A stretch of 64,000 nucleotides of DNA from Pontibacterium sp049603715 (GCA_049603715.1 JBMYSW010000008.1:62001-126000); one strand, 5' to 3'. Counted from the first letter of the stretch, positions 1 through 8,756 are shown. Notes: generated by a model from the letters alone, not told the origin. A program made the numbers and translations.

Positions 1-516
1 TTTCCCACAGGAACAGGGTTAGAGCTGCTACGCAAACTAAGAGCCCAAGGCAACAGCATTGATGTGATCTTGATTACCGCGGCGAAAGAGGTCGAAACTC
101 TTCGTGAAGCCATGCATGGCGGTGTCTTTGACTACATATTAAAGCCCGTGGTGTTTGAGCGACTACAAGACGCCCTTAACCGCTACCAAAAACATGCCGC
201 ACACCTAGAAACACTTGCCTCCTTGGCACAGGCCGACGTGGACACCCTAATGCCACGTAACGAAAACACCCCTAAAGCAGCCAGCCAACCTCAGCGCCTA
301 CCTAAAGGTATCGACGGCCTCACCCTCGATAAAGTACGCGCCGTGGTCGCATCGTCTAACCAAAGCCTAAGTGCCGAAGGCTTAGGTGAAGAAATCGGTG
401 CCAGCCGCACCACCGCTCGCCGTTACCTTGAATACCTAGTGAGCACCCAAGAGCTGGAGGCTGAAGTGAACTACGGCACCGTTGGGCGACCAGAGCGGCG
501 TTATAAACCGCTTTAA
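1..516 (+). CDS. CitB/DcuR-type response regulator, 3' part only
   Basis: The reading frame is open from base 1, so the gene begins upstream and about 171 residues are visible. The visible receiver part has a GLELLRKLR helix, then hydrophobic ILITAA with the conserved Thr/Ser position, and FDYILKPV with the conserved Lys-Pro of beta-5. The phosphoacceptor Asp lies before the window. After a linker of about 50 residues comes a C-terminal winged-helix-like segment (LSAEGLGEEIGASRTTARRYLEYL), ending in the GRPERRYKPL tail typical of the DcuR/DpiA/CitB family. These regulators usually respond to a membrane kinase sensing C4-dicarboxylates or citrate; the partner and ligand cannot be read here. 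A strong terminator follows directly. Family assignment is firm, target genes unknown. Confidence 0.85.
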   Translation, partial: FPTGTGLELLRKLRAQGNSIDVILITAAKEVETLREAMHGGVFDYILKPVVFERLQDALNRYQKHAAHLETLASLAQADVDTLMPRNENTPKAASQPQRLPKGIDGLTLDKVRAVVASSNQSLSAEGLGEEIGASRTTARRYLEYLVSTQELEAEVNYGTVGRPERRYKPL

Positions 517-540
517 CACTCCAATCACTCCACCTTTTCT

Positions 541-574
541 AAAAAGCCTTTAGCTCAAACTAAAGGCTTTTTTG
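541..574 (+). terminator. Rho-independent terminator of the response regulator
   Basis: The hairpin AAAAAGCCTTTAG / CTAAAGGCTTTTTT has a CTCAAA loop and a run of six T. It starts 24 bases after the stop codon. Confidence 0.9.
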
Positions 575-758
575 TTACCTCTATTACCTTGCCCCCCTTA
601 CGCAGGGTGCTTGTCATCTTCGGCCATGCTCAACGCCAAGTCACTCAAATTGCCGCCACTGCACAAAATAAAAGCAAATTAAGCCTTGCATTCAAACCAC
701 CAAACGATAATAATAATGATTCTCATTTACGAAAATGTATTAAACGAGGTTGGTTATT

Positions 759-1223
759 ATGCAAACACCTATGGCTTTTCAAACATGGCAACAAACCATT
801 AAACGCTGCCAGACTGCATATAATAACCAGGAAATTGATGAGTGTATTCTGCTGAACCTAGAAGCCCTTACCTTGGTTAAACCTCTTTTTGAAGAGCACT
901 TTAAATATCATGCGGAAGTCGCTATGGCTGCCATTATGGTCACTTACATCAACCTTGCTTCAGCCTTTACAGCAGCAGAAAACTTTCGCGCTGCTAACCG
1001 CGCACTTAACGAAGCTTCTCGCCTTATTCAAACCGTCTGCCAATCTCAATATTTATCTGAAGCGCAACAAGTCGCTGTTTTACGAGCAGCACACCAGCTT
1101 CGCGTGGAGTGGGCCAACAGCCAAAACCCACACGAAAGCCAAGACTTAGAAAAATACCTTGAAGAGCAAGCCCCACCGATGGTGTTAACCCTCGGCGAAC
1201 GCTCTTCTGCTGTAGTGCACTAG
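759..1223 (+). CDS. Small helical TPR-like protein of unknown function
   Basis: A 154-residue soluble protein with no signal peptide. I chose the ATG at 759 because a GAGG ribosome binding site at 746-749 lies 9 bases upstream; a TTG at 750 in the same frame is too close to it. The sequence is almost all helix, and the pattern around FKYHAEVAMAAIMVTYINLASAFTAAENFRAANRALNEAS resembles two tetratricopeptide-type helical hairpins. No catalytic motif is visible. It is followed within 35 bases by a small membrane protein and the two may be co-transcribed. I do not recognise a named family. Confidence 0.75.
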   Translation: MQTPMAFQTWQQTIKRCQTAYNNQEIDECILLNLEALTLVKPLFEEHFKYHAEVAMAAIMVTYINLASAFTAAENFRAANRALNEASRLIQTVCQSQYLSEAQQVAVLRAAHQLRVEWANSQNPHESQDLEKYLEEQAPPMVLTLGERSSAVVH

Positions 1224-1257
1224 GGCTCCTCACGCACCGCAAACAAGGAGAATATGG

Positions 1258-1404
1258 ATGAAAATTTTAGCGAACGACCCACAAACTTGGATTGATACAC
1301 GCCCTGCCCCTAGCAAGCGTTGGGGCTCCAGCTTAGTGACTTTTTGCTTAAGCACCCTCGCAGCCGCAGGTATGTTGAGTTTATTAATTTCCTCAAGCCT
1401 GTAA
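1258..1404 (+). CDS. 48-residue single-pass membrane protein
   Basis: Starts MKILANDPQTW and ends SSL. An AAGGAG ribosome binding site at 1245-1250 sits 7 bases before the ATG. A hydrophobic segment at about residues 24-46 (from SSLVTFCLSTLAAAG to ISSSL) is preceded by a basic stretch (PSKRW), which predicts an inner-membrane anchor with the N-terminus in the cytoplasm. A strong terminator begins 38 bases after the stop, so the reading frame has its own start signal and transcript end. It may work with the helical protein just upstream. Function unknown. Confidence 0.6.
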   Translation: MKILANDPQTWIDTRPAPSKRWGSSLVTFCLSTLAAAGMLSLLISSSL

Positions 1405-1440
1405 CTGCAGCACCCCTTATCACCCAGCCGTCATGAGGCA

Positions 1441-1476
1441 AAAAATAACCCCAGCTCATTGAGCCGGGGTTATTTA
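1441..1476. terminator. Bidirectional terminator between convergent genes
   Basis: A perfect 10-bp outer stem AAATAACCCC / GGGGTTATTT encloses an inner GCTC-ATT-GAGC stem. Both arms carry A/T-rich ends, so it can stop transcription from the small membrane protein gene on plus and the dienelactone hydrolase gene on minus. Confidence 0.85.
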
Positions 1477-1502
1477 CTAAACCAACTGAAAGTTCGCTAC
1501 GG

Positions 1503-2417
1503 TTAACTTAGGTGCGTGTTAAAGAAGCCCAGTGTTCGTTCCCACGCTAACTCAGCTGCCGCTTCGTCATAGCGCGAAGTAGAATCATTATGGAAGCCGT
1601 GATTGGTTCCCGGATACACAAACGCCGTGTAATTCACGCCAGCGGCTTTGAGTGCAGGCTCATAGTCGACCCAAGTTTTGTTTACACGCTGGTCAAGCTC
1701 ACCAAAGTGCAGCATTAAGGGTGCCGTCATTGCGGTAATGGAGGTTTTTGGTGGGGTGCCATAAAACGGCGCGGCCGCATCCACCAGCTCTGGTGCAGTA
1801 GCGGCCAACATGTTGCTGATATAGCCACCAAAACAAAAGCCCACCACACCCAACTTACCCGAGCTTGAGCTGTGCGCTTTTAAATAAGCAGCCGCGGCAA
1901 CAAAGTCTTTTTCGACCTTGTCTTTGTCCAAGGTACGTTGCATTGCACGACCTTCATCGTCATTACCTGGGTAACCACCTAAGGTGTGCAGAATATCCGG
2001 TGCAAAGGCGATGTAACCCACTTTTGCTAGGCGGCGTGCCACGTCTTCGATATAAGGGTTTAGGCCTCGGTTTTCATGGACCACCAGCACCACCGGCGCT
2101 TTTTTGTCGGTTTGGTCAATCGGTTTACCGTCAACCGTCGGCATCACCAAATAACCGCCCACTTCACCTAACCCCTCTGGCGAATCAAAGGCAATGTAGC
2201 GTGCAGTAATATCTTCGTCGTTAAAAGACACCTGTTCAGCCAGCGCATAGTTAGGAATAAGGGCGGCGGAAATCATCCCCGTCGATACGCCTGCGGCAAG
2301 CCCTGTTAGGGTTCCTAGTCGTTTTAAAAAGGTGCGTCGATCAATGTCGCCGTGGGCGTATTCGTCGTACCAGTCAAATGCTTCTTGCGGAATGATAATG
2401 TCATGTTGCTGGGCCAT
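1503..2417 (-). CDS. Tat-exported dienelactone hydrolase family protein
   Basis: A 304-residue alpha/beta hydrolase. A twin-arginine signal (DRRTFLKRLG at about residues 26-35) is followed by a hydrophobic stretch ending near ALA (residue 60), so the enzyme is predicted to be exported folded to the periplasm. The catalytic triad of the family is complete: Cys195 in GFCFGG, Asp242 in GELDQR and His273 in GTNHGFHN. The Tat-type leader and length resemble the YghX group rather than the cytoplasmic ClcD enzymes of chloroaromatic degradation. Nothing around it suggests an aromatic pathway, so the substrate is open; small ester or lactone hydrolysis is the family chemistry. It stands alone, with a bidirectional terminator downstream. 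Confidence 0.88.
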   Translation of the reverse strand: MAQQHDIIIPQEAFDWYDEYAHGDIDRRTFLKRLGTLTGLAAGVSTGMISAALIPNYALAEQVSFNDEDITARYIAFDSPEGLGEVGGYLVMPTVDGKPIDQTDKKAPVVLVVHENRGLNPYIEDVARRLAKVGYIAFAPDILHTLGGYPGNDDEGRAMQRTLDKDKVEKDFVAAAAYLKAHSSSSGKLGVVGFCFGGYISNMLAATAPELVDAAAPFYGTPPKTSITAMTAPLMLHFGELDQRVNKTWVDYEPALKAAGVNYTAFVYPGTNHGFHNDSTSRYDEAAAELAWERTLGFFNTHLS

Positions 2418-2651
2418 GCATAAATCTCCTTGCTACAAAATATAAGAGGGGGCGTATTGCCTGTGAGTAGCGCATCCAAGAAGCAATGCTTTCCTTTTAG
2501 CACCTACTCGTTACGTGCTGCGTTTGCTATTGGCTACCTTTCTATTAGCTCAACCCACTTAGTCGCAAATAAGCGACGAACATAGCAAAGCACACTGCAA
2601 AGTTACGTAAAGAAGATGAGGTTTGGATTTGTAAAGGTAAATCGGCTTTAG

Positions 2652-3320
2652 CTACTGCCGATCAATATATTCATAGGCGTCAAACGTACGAACCCAATCG
2701 GGATGAAAAACTAATACCCCAGTAAGGATAATGCCGTTGAGTAAGGCCTCAGGAAAGAGAATGAGAGGAAGGTAACGCAAGTAGTTATGCATTAGGGTAT
2801 CCCAGCTATATACCCCATCTAACCAAAGCACTGCACTAATTAAGCTGCCGGCTAACCCCGTACTGAGTGCTGCTCCAAGAAAGCCACAACCAAATAAGTA
2901 GATAAAAAATTTTTTGCCAAATCGTCGCTCAACCCAGCGCCACCAAGTGTGGATAAAAAGGGCCGGCGCTAACACCATACACACGCCGTTTAACCCCCAA
3001 GCTTCGAGGCTTTCTAGCCCAAAAGGAACCATGGCTAAAAGCACTAAAGCCCCACCAATCAAGGTAAGGTCTAAGCCGAATACCAATGTCAGCGTCGCAA
3101 TTCCCAAAAAGTGCACACTCAAGCCATCACTCACACCAGCGCGTAAACACCAAAACAAACTGAGTAACGCCAAAGCGCCAAAAAAACTGTGTTGCAGCGC
3201 TTTTTCGCGGACTAATGTTCGCCAAGGCACTTGGGTGAGCGCCCAAAGGCAGGCGACAAAAAACAAACCATTACTCACCAGTAACCACAGGGGTGATATC
3301 AATCCGCTGGTAATATTCAT
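2652..3320 (-). CDS. CbiM-like polytopic membrane protein (COG3235 type)
   Basis: 222 residues with about six hydrophobic segments. The VHFLGIATLTLVFG segment resembles the His-Leu-Gly region of CbiM/NikM, the substrate-binding membrane components of energy-coupling-factor cobalt and nickel transporters. The ATPase, CbiQ and small CbiN partners are not nearby, so this belongs to the stand-alone CbiM-like proteins found in many gammaproteobacteria, whose substrate is not established. I looked upstream for a cobalamin riboswitch (B12 box) and did not see one. The membrane family assignment is fairly safe; metal transport is inference. Confidence 0.75.
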   Translation of the reverse strand: MNITSGLISPLWLLVSNGLFFVACLWALTQVPWRTLVREKALQHSFFGALALLSLFWCLRAGVSDGLSVHFLGIATLTLVFGLDLTLIGGALVLLAMVPFGLESLEAWGLNGVCMVLAPALFIHTWWRWVERRFGKKFFIYLFGCGFLGAALSTGLAGSLISAVLWLDGVYSWDTLMHNYLRYLPLILFPEALLNGIILTGVLVFHPDWVRTFDAYEYIDRQ

Positions 3321-3667
3321 GCCTTGCTCTCTTAATCTACAGTCACTTTTTTACCCTTGTACTTACGACAATGGTTGGCCTGTGCTGCACGTTTCAGCCT
3401 TCCATTTGTAACACTGGCTTATAAGATCATCTCTTGAATAGAGCTGCACACACAATATGCCCTTGGTGCTATTTAGCCTCAAGCTGCGCTAGCTCAATAG
3501 ACGATATGGGCTTTTACGGTTAGCGACAAAAACAGCTCACCCGCAAAGTGAATCAGCAAATCAGCTAATTAATAGAACTGGAATGAGTGAGCAGCAGAAG
3601 CGTACAAGAGAAGCGAAGTGTGAAAGAGGTGATAAGACAAGGGAAAGAGTAATAAACAGCGGCTGAG
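3321..3667. other. Intergenic region without recognised gene
   Basis: 347 bases between the start of the CbiM-like gene and the end of rimI, both on the minus strand. It must hold the promoter of the CbiM-like gene. I see no convincing small ORF with a ribosome binding site, no riboswitch core and no strong terminator. Confidence 0.5.
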
Positions 3668-4135
3668 CTAGGCGGAAAAAACACAGGTCATTAATTTGGC
3701 GTTTTCAGGCCCTTCGGGGCCATCATAATAGCCCTTACGAATACCATCTACCGTGAAGCCTAGCTGCTCGTAAAGGCCTACAGCGGCGACGTTATTTTCG
3801 TTTACTTCGAGTAAGCAGCGCGTCACGTCTTTTTCTTTAAGCTGCTCAAACAAGTTCAACATAAATGCCCGAGCGATACCTTGGCGACGTAAAGAAGGAT
3901 GAACGGCTAAACGATAAAGCTCACTCTCGTCCAACAACACAGAGAATGCCGCATAGGCTAGTAGCTGTTCTTGGCCACCGAACAGCCCACAGTTAAAACT
4001 GCGGCAGTGTTTGAGTTGGTTTTGAATGCTGCGCTCAGCCCAATGTTCATCAAACACCGCCTCTTCAAGGGCGAGTACTTGAGAAGCATGATGCTCGTTT
4101 AGCACCTTGAGTGTTAAGCCCTTTACATTACTCAT
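3668..4135 (-). CDS. rimI: Ribosomal protein S18 alanine N-acetyltransferase RimI
   Basis: 155 residues, GNAT fold. The acetyl-CoA pyrophosphate-binding loop is seen in LYRLAVHPSLRRQGIARAF (R/Q-x-x-G-x-A pattern), followed by the LLEVNENNVAAVGLYEQLGF motif B and a RKGYYDGPEG tail typical of RimI. It acetylates the N-terminal alanine of ribosomal protein S18. The start overlaps the stop of the upstream gene by 4 bases (ATGA), so the two are translationally coupled. The same pairing (holD-rimI) is known from E. coli, which supports both calls. Confidence 0.88.
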   Translation of the reverse strand: MSNVKGLTLKVLNEHHASQVLALEEAVFDEHWAERSIQNQLKHCRSFNCGLFGGQEQLLAYAAFSVLLDESELYRLAVHPSLRRQGIARAFMLNLFEQLKEKDVTRCLLEVNENNVAAVGLYEQLGFTVDGIRKGYYDGPEGPENAKLMTCVFSA

Positions 4136-5157
4136 GAAGGATCTGAGCTTGAGTTGGCCGCTTTGTCTGCCGCAATGCGCTTAAGCAAAGGTTGCACATC
4201 GCGCCAAATACTAGGCTTAACCCAGTCGAGCTGCAACGCTTCGCTAAGGCTGTGCGTAGCAAGTCCTTTGACCGGAGTCTCGCCGCCTTTAAGGGTAAAC
4301 TCAACGCCCTTCAATGCAGAAAGAGGCTCATAACGCTCGAAGAGCATTTGTGCGGCAATTTCGCCCATGGCTAAGACATAGCGAGGCCCGTGCTTTTTGT
4401 ATTCCCACTCGAGCTTGTGTTTTACCGACTTCACCGCTTCGCCATAGCTCTGATCCACGCCCGACTGTTGTAGCAACGGCCATTTTAGATAGGCAACAGA
4501 ACTAACAGCCGGTTCAGTAATGCCCAACGAGGCAACAATATTTTGCTGAAGGCGCTGATGCAACGCGCTAAAGCCATTTTGGCCATTGGGTGGCACCGCA
4601 TCAACAACCAGCAAAGGTCCATACACCATAAACGCCAAGTTAAAACGCGGTGCTTCTTTTGGCGCATTTGGATCAGTGGCAATAGCACTAGGCGCGGGTG
4701 CGACTGAGGGCTTAATCGCACTGGCATCACTCGCTTGAGGAACAGGTGACGCCGTCTTTGGAGCCGCTTTTGATGCGTGTTCAGGTTCTTTTGCTTGAGA
4801 ACCTGCCTGAGAGCCTGCGTCTGTCGGCACTGGGGTTGGCGCTTGCTCAGGTGCTGGCGTTAACGAACGTGTAAGCGCCTGACGAGCCGAGGATGCGTTG
4901 GCAGACAGCGAAGGTGTGTCGGCTTCGTTGCTATCAAGCACCGAACGCAATCGTGCAAGGTGTGCTTTCGCACTCTCTTTTGAAACCGGCTTAGGCGGTG
5001 CAACTACGGTACCCGCAGGCACAGCTTGAACGGGGCCAAATTGATAATCGTAGACCCAGCTCGGCGTAGGTGCGGCGTTTTCGAGTGCAGTACGAGGCAG
5101 CCACGCGGTAATGCCGAGGTTTTCTAGGTCTTGATAATAGGTATCTGCCGAATTCAT
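4132..5157 (-). CDS. holD: Candidate DNA polymerase III psi subunit (HolD-like)
   Basis: 341 residues in three parts. The N-terminus reads YQDLENLGITAWLPR (residues 8-22); the LGITxW element matches the chi-binding N-terminal motif of E. coli psi (LGITQW). A linker rich in Ala, Pro, Thr and Ser spans about residues 60-165. The C-terminal domain (about 170-330, from FNLAFMVYGPLLVVD to LAMGEIAAQMLF) carries the rest. E. coli psi is only 137 residues, but pseudomonad psi proteins are longer, very divergent and also lie just upstream of rimI. Psi bridges the clamp loader and chi, linking the replicase to SSB. The assignment rests on the N-terminal motif and on synteny; without them it would be a hypothetical protein. 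Confidence 0.65.
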   Translation of the reverse strand: MNSADTYYQDLENLGITAWLPRTALENAAPTPSWVYDYQFGPVQAVPAGTVVAPPKPVSKESAKAHLARLRSVLDSNEADTPSLSANASSARQALTRSLTPAPEQAPTPVPTDAGSQAGSQAKEPEHASKAAPKTASPVPQASDASAIKPSVAPAPSAIATDPNAPKEAPRFNLAFMVYGPLLVVDAVPPNGQNGFSALHQRLQQNIVASLGITEPAVSSVAYLKWPLLQQSGVDQSYGEAVKSVKHKLEWEYKKHGPRYVLAMGEIAAQMLFERYEPLSALKGVEFTLKGGETPVKGLATHSLSEALQLDWVKPSIWRDVQPLLKRIAADKAANSSSDPS

Positions 5158-5207
5158 AGCCGCCGTTGAATATAAGCTCTAAAAGTTAAAAAGACGATGT
5201 AGGCACA

Positions 5208-5666
5208 TCAAGGGTCTGCGCGCAGTTTATCACGAATATCCATGAGCATTTGTCCATAAGCGTTGACCCCACGCTGATCTCGTCCACAACCCCAAAAGTA
5301 GTCGTATAAACTGGTTTCGGTAATCTCGATCTCGCCCGAGTCGAGCAGTGCTTGGGCGACTTCTGGGTAGCTGCGGCATTTAATATAGGTGGCACGAGTC
5401 ATCACCACCACTTTGACCTGCTTCCAGTCTTTACGCTTACGACGCCACCAGCTGTTGCCTAGCTTATTCGCTTCTTTTGGCGTAGCCGCCTGCCGAATTT
5501 TCTCCGCATAGGCGCTGTCGCCGTACTTCATCGCTTGGTAATAATGCTCAACTGTTGGCCATTCGTAGCCGTCTAGCTCGATGGCATGGTTAGAATAGGA
5601 TGCTAAGGGGCTTTCGATATCATCTCGTTTTACAAGAAAGCGCTCGCGTTCGTCATGCTCAAACAT
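5208..5666 (-). CDS. NADAR-domain N-glycosidase (YbiA-like)
   Basis: 152 residues forming a single NADAR domain. Signature pieces are SPLASYSNHAIELDGYEWPTVEHYYQAMK (with the WPTVEHYYQAxK core), the LGNSWWRRKR region and SLYDYFWGCGRDQRGVNAYGQMLMDIR (with the WGxGxDxxGxNxxGxxLM core). NADAR proteins cleave N-glycosidic bonds: YbiA/RibX acts on riboflavin-pathway intermediates, and other members remove ADP-ribose from guanine in nucleic acid. Here it stands alone, with no toxin partner or rib genes, so a housekeeping YbiA-type role is the simplest reading. Confidence 0.85.
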   Translation of the reverse strand: MFEHDERERFLVKRDDIESPLASYSNHAIELDGYEWPTVEHYYQAMKYGDSAYAEKIRQAATPKEANKLGNSWWRRKRKDWKQVKVVVMTRATYIKCRSYPEVAQALLDSGEIEITETSLYDYFWGCGRDQRGVNAYGQMLMDIRDKLRADP

Positions 5667-5765
5667 TCAAAATTTCCAGCCATCTGGGCGTTGTTTAGGT
5701 GCAAAAATCGTCAACAAGAGAGTATACCCCCACTGATCAAAATTATCTGTCTATTTACCACAGAC

Positions 5766-5802
5766 AATAAAAAGCCCGACTCGGCATGAAGCCAAGTCGG
5801 GC
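5766..5802 (-). terminator. Rho-independent terminator of the chemoreceptor gene
   Basis: On the minus strand GCCCGACTTGGC and GCCGAGTCGGGC pair across a 5-base loop with one mismatch, followed by TTTTTATT. It lies 26 bases beyond the chemoreceptor stop codon. Confidence 0.88.
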
Positions 5803-5828
5803 AATTAGATGTGAAGCCATTGGCTCAG

Positions 5829-8756
5829 CTAAGCTGTCGGTGCAGGCACTTTAGTCACCTTAAAAAAGCTAATCGCCTGCTTTCCTTCTGTTGCTTGATC
5901 GGCCATATTTTTAGTAGTTGCCGAGAGTTCCTCAACCATGGCAGCATTTTGATGCGTGACATTTTTAAGGTCATCGACCGCACGGCTTACTTGCTGAATG
6001 TCTTCGTATTGCTTTTGCGATGCACTCGAAACTTGATCGGCAAGACTTCTTACCTCTTGCATAGCGACGATTAAATCTTGGAGGACTTCGCCGGAAACGT
6101 TCACCCGCTCTACACCGTTATCCACTTTAGACACACTGTCTTCAATGAGACCTTTAATTTCTCCCGCAGCCTTCGCTGAACGCTGTGCAAGCATGCGCAC
6201 TTCACCAGCAACCACAGCAAAACCTCGACCTTCCTCACCCGCTCTGGCCGCTTCGACGGCGGCATTCAACGCTAATACGTTTGTTTGGAAAGCAATTTCA
6301 TCAATAACACTAATAATGTTCGAGATCTCTGAGCTAGACCGCTTGATCATTTCCATCGACTCGACAACGCCGCGAACAGTCTGCCCGCCTTCTTCCGCTT
6401 TTTGGGAGGCTTTAAACACAACAGAGTTTACTTCTTCGGCTTGCGCGTGAGAGACCTTCACTGCCTCATTAAGCTGTAGCACATTATTGGCCGTATCTTC
6501 GAGCGAAGAAGCCTGAGACTCCGTCCGCGTTTGCAAGGAAAAGTTTGCTTGTGCAATTTCGCTCGCACCGGTGGCGATTTGATCTGAAGTGGAGCTAATT
6601 TCGCCGACAACCTCAGTCAAACGGTCAACCGAGCGATTGGCATTATCGATAATTATTCCAAATGTCCCAGCATAAGAACGCGTTATTTTAGTCGTCAAAT
6701 CCCCCTCAGCTAAGCTTCCTAACACCTTCGCGATATCGCCTAGCGCACCTTCAGTCACTGAGAGTAATTGATTTAGATCGGCAGCCAGACGCGCATAGAA
6801 TCCGGTTTTTCCTTGCTCGCTTAAGCGCTCACTTAAATTCCCTGATAAGGCTTGCTCAACAATGGCCTGCACTTCTGCCTCAACAGCAAGCTCTTCAGTC
6901 ACATCACTCCACTGCATAACATACCCACTGAGCGATTTCTTATTAATCACAGGAATAATCTGCACATCAAAAATAGCGCCAGCAAACTCCAAGCGCTCTT
7001 TATGATGGGTTGATAATTGCTTAAGCTGGCTTTGAATGGCCGCCGGGTTATCAAAAAACTGTGGCAGAGTGAGTTTGCTCAAGTCGGATGGGTTAAAGCC
7101 AGATAGCTTTGAGTCGATTTGGCTCTGACGCTTGGTAAAGAGTTTTACCAAAGACTTATTCGAGAAAATAATACTGCCACTGGCATCAGCCACCAGCACG
7201 CTCGCACTACTTACATCGAGCGCTTCGCGAATACGACCATTTGCAGAGGCAATTTCACTTTGCTTGCGCGCATCTTCTTCTAAGCGACTAACAAGTGAAC
7301 CAAGCGCATCAAAAATATCGCCAATTTCATCATCAGACTGAGGGAGGCTCGTTTGAGAGCCAGTCGAACGCTGCTGTGCCATTTGTTTTACCGTGCTGCT
7401 CAGCACGGCCAATGGCGCAATAATTTGCTGAGCAAAGACGCGCCCACCCGCAGCAGCAAATGCACAAACAACAGCAACTACCACCAAAACACTAAACATA
7501 ATGGTTTGAATCAAAGAATCTTTTGCCGCAAAGGCTTCTGCTTCGTTAATGGATGCCACCAACCCCCAGTTTAGACCTTTGATACTTAGCGGTGTGTATG
7601 CACTCACTGTACTAACACCACCTAAACTAACCAAACTATCAACACCCGCTTCTCCAGCCAATGCTCGGCTGACTGCGTCTATTTCGAGTGGTAAGTAGCC
7701 GACAGCTGTCCCAAGCCCTTTTACTTGATCAATCAAATGAGGCTCGAAGCCCGACTGCTCTAGTGTGGCGATAAATGCATCTGGGTTTTGGTTGAACTGG
7801 CGCATTTGGCTACGTGGCTTTTTATCAGCCCCCACAAGAAGTACTTCACCCGTTTCCCCCATACCTTGGCTTTCCCACTCATGGTTAAACGTCATGATGT
7901 CGTTGATTTTATCAACAGGGAACTGAAAGATAACCGTACCCGCAACTTGGTTATCGATGTATACAGGCGACGCTATAAAGGCCGCAGGGCTCTCGTAGCT
8001 AGGGGTATAAGGCCTAAAGTCATCAATATAAAATTCGCCAGCCGGTAACGAGACGGATTGTCGGTACGCCTCAGCAAGTCCGGTATTAGCAAACGGCCCT
8101 TCGGTTAATGACGTCGCATAATCGGCTTCTTTAAATACCGAATAAACGACATTTCCTTCTAGGTCAGTTAAAAACACATCGTAATAACCAAACGACTCTA
8201 AAAAGTGCTGAAAATGAGGATGCGCCGCTTGATGAACTCTGTGATAAAGCGAGTTCAGGCCAGCGTCAAACAGGGAGTTTTTCTCGCCCAGGGGGTTCGG
8301 ATTTTCATAAATGTATACATTCTGCAAGGCCAGCGCCGTAGGTGACAGCTCGTTATATACATTGGCAACAGAGACAGGAATAGATTCGTTTTTCGACTGA
8401 TACACCCGCCCAAACTCATTCGCATAAAACGCTTGAGCATTTTCTAAGTATTGGGCTTGTATCAGCTCATTTGCTGAATTAGCGATACTTTTAAAGCCGC
8501 GTGTAAAGCCCGGTAAATAGTCGAGAACAGTTGGCGACTGAGCCATATCGACGACCTGTGCTTCGATCGTGCCGATGTAATCCTCAATTTGCGATTTTTT
8601 GGCATCTCGCATGGAGGTCAGCTGGTTTTTCACCTGAGCTTCAATCGCATCGCTAGCACTTGTAGAAGAAAGGTAGCCAATAACTACCCCCGTAACTAAA
8701 GCGGCAATGGCGCCAATCGCCGTTGAGCCAATCAGAGTTTTCGTTTTTATCAACAT
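5829..8756 (-). CDS. Methyl-accepting chemotaxis protein, 975 residues
   Basis: An N-terminal membrane helix (about residues 8-28) leads into a large periplasmic sensor of about 380 residues, most like a double-CACHE ligand-binding domain (YYDVFLTDLEGNVVYS, FIASPVYIDNQVAGTVIFQ). A second helix lies near 420-440. Inside the cell come a HAMP domain (IIAPLAVLSSTVKQMAQQ), a PAS domain (about 500-620, ISSASVLVADASGSIIFSN type), a second HAMP-like segment (VLGSLAEGDLTTKI) and the coiled-coil signalling domain, with its tip near IDEIAFQTNVLALNAAVEAARAG. No C-terminal CheB/CheR-tethering pentapeptide is seen. It should signal to CheA/CheW; no che genes are in the window. The extra PAS suggests a second input. 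Ligand unknown. Confidence 0.92.
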   Translation of the reverse strand: MLIKTKTLIGSTAIGAIAALVTGVVIGYLSSTSASDAIEAQVKNQLTSMRDAKKSQIEDYIGTIEAQVVDMAQSPTVLDYLPGFTRGFKSIANSANELIQAQYLENAQAFYANEFGRVYQSKNESIPVSVANVYNELSPTALALQNVYIYENPNPLGEKNSLFDAGLNSLYHRVHQAAHPHFQHFLESFGYYDVFLTDLEGNVVYSVFKEADYATSLTEGPFANTGLAEAYRQSVSLPAGEFYIDDFRPYTPSYESPAAFIASPVYIDNQVAGTVIFQFPVDKINDIMTFNHEWESQGMGETGEVLLVGADKKPRSQMRQFNQNPDAFIATLEQSGFEPHLIDQVKGLGTAVGYLPLEIDAVSRALAGEAGVDSLVSLGGVSTVSAYTPLSIKGLNWGLVASINEAEAFAAKDSLIQTIMFSVLVVVAVVCAFAAAGGRVFAQQIIAPLAVLSSTVKQMAQQRSTGSQTSLPQSDDEIGDIFDALGSLVSRLEEDARKQSEIASANGRIREALDVSSASVLVADASGSIIFSNKSLVKLFTKRQSQIDSKLSGFNPSDLSKLTLPQFFDNPAAIQSQLKQLSTHHKERLEFAGAIFDVQIIPVINKKSLSGYVMQWSDVTEELAVEAEVQAIVEQALSGNLSERLSEQGKTGFYARLAADLNQLLSVTEGALGDIAKVLGSLAEGDLTTKITRSYAGTFGIIIDNANRSVDRLTEVVGEISSTSDQIATGASEIAQANFSLQTRTESQASSLEDTANNVLQLNEAVKVSHAQAEEVNSVVFKASQKAEEGGQTVRGVVESMEMIKRSSSEISNIISVIDEIAFQTNVLALNAAVEAARAGEEGRGFAVVAGEVRMLAQRSAKAAGEIKGLIEDSVSKVDNGVERVNVSGEVLQDLIVAMQEVRSLADQVSSASQKQYEDIQQVSRAVDDLKNVTHQNAAMVEELSATTKNMADQATEGKQAISFFKVTKVPAPTA

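Noticed and set aside
589..855. 88-codon open frame overlapping the helical protein gene
   Set aside because: No ribosome binding site, low-complexity composition, and it overlaps a better supported gene in another frame.
2914..3411. 165-codon open frame antisense to the CbiM-like gene
   Set aside because: Opposite strand of a clear membrane protein gene; Lys/Pro/Thr-rich with no recognisable domain.
3321..3667. Cobalamin riboswitch before the CbiM-like gene
   Set aside because: I looked for the B12 box and its paired elements and did not find them.
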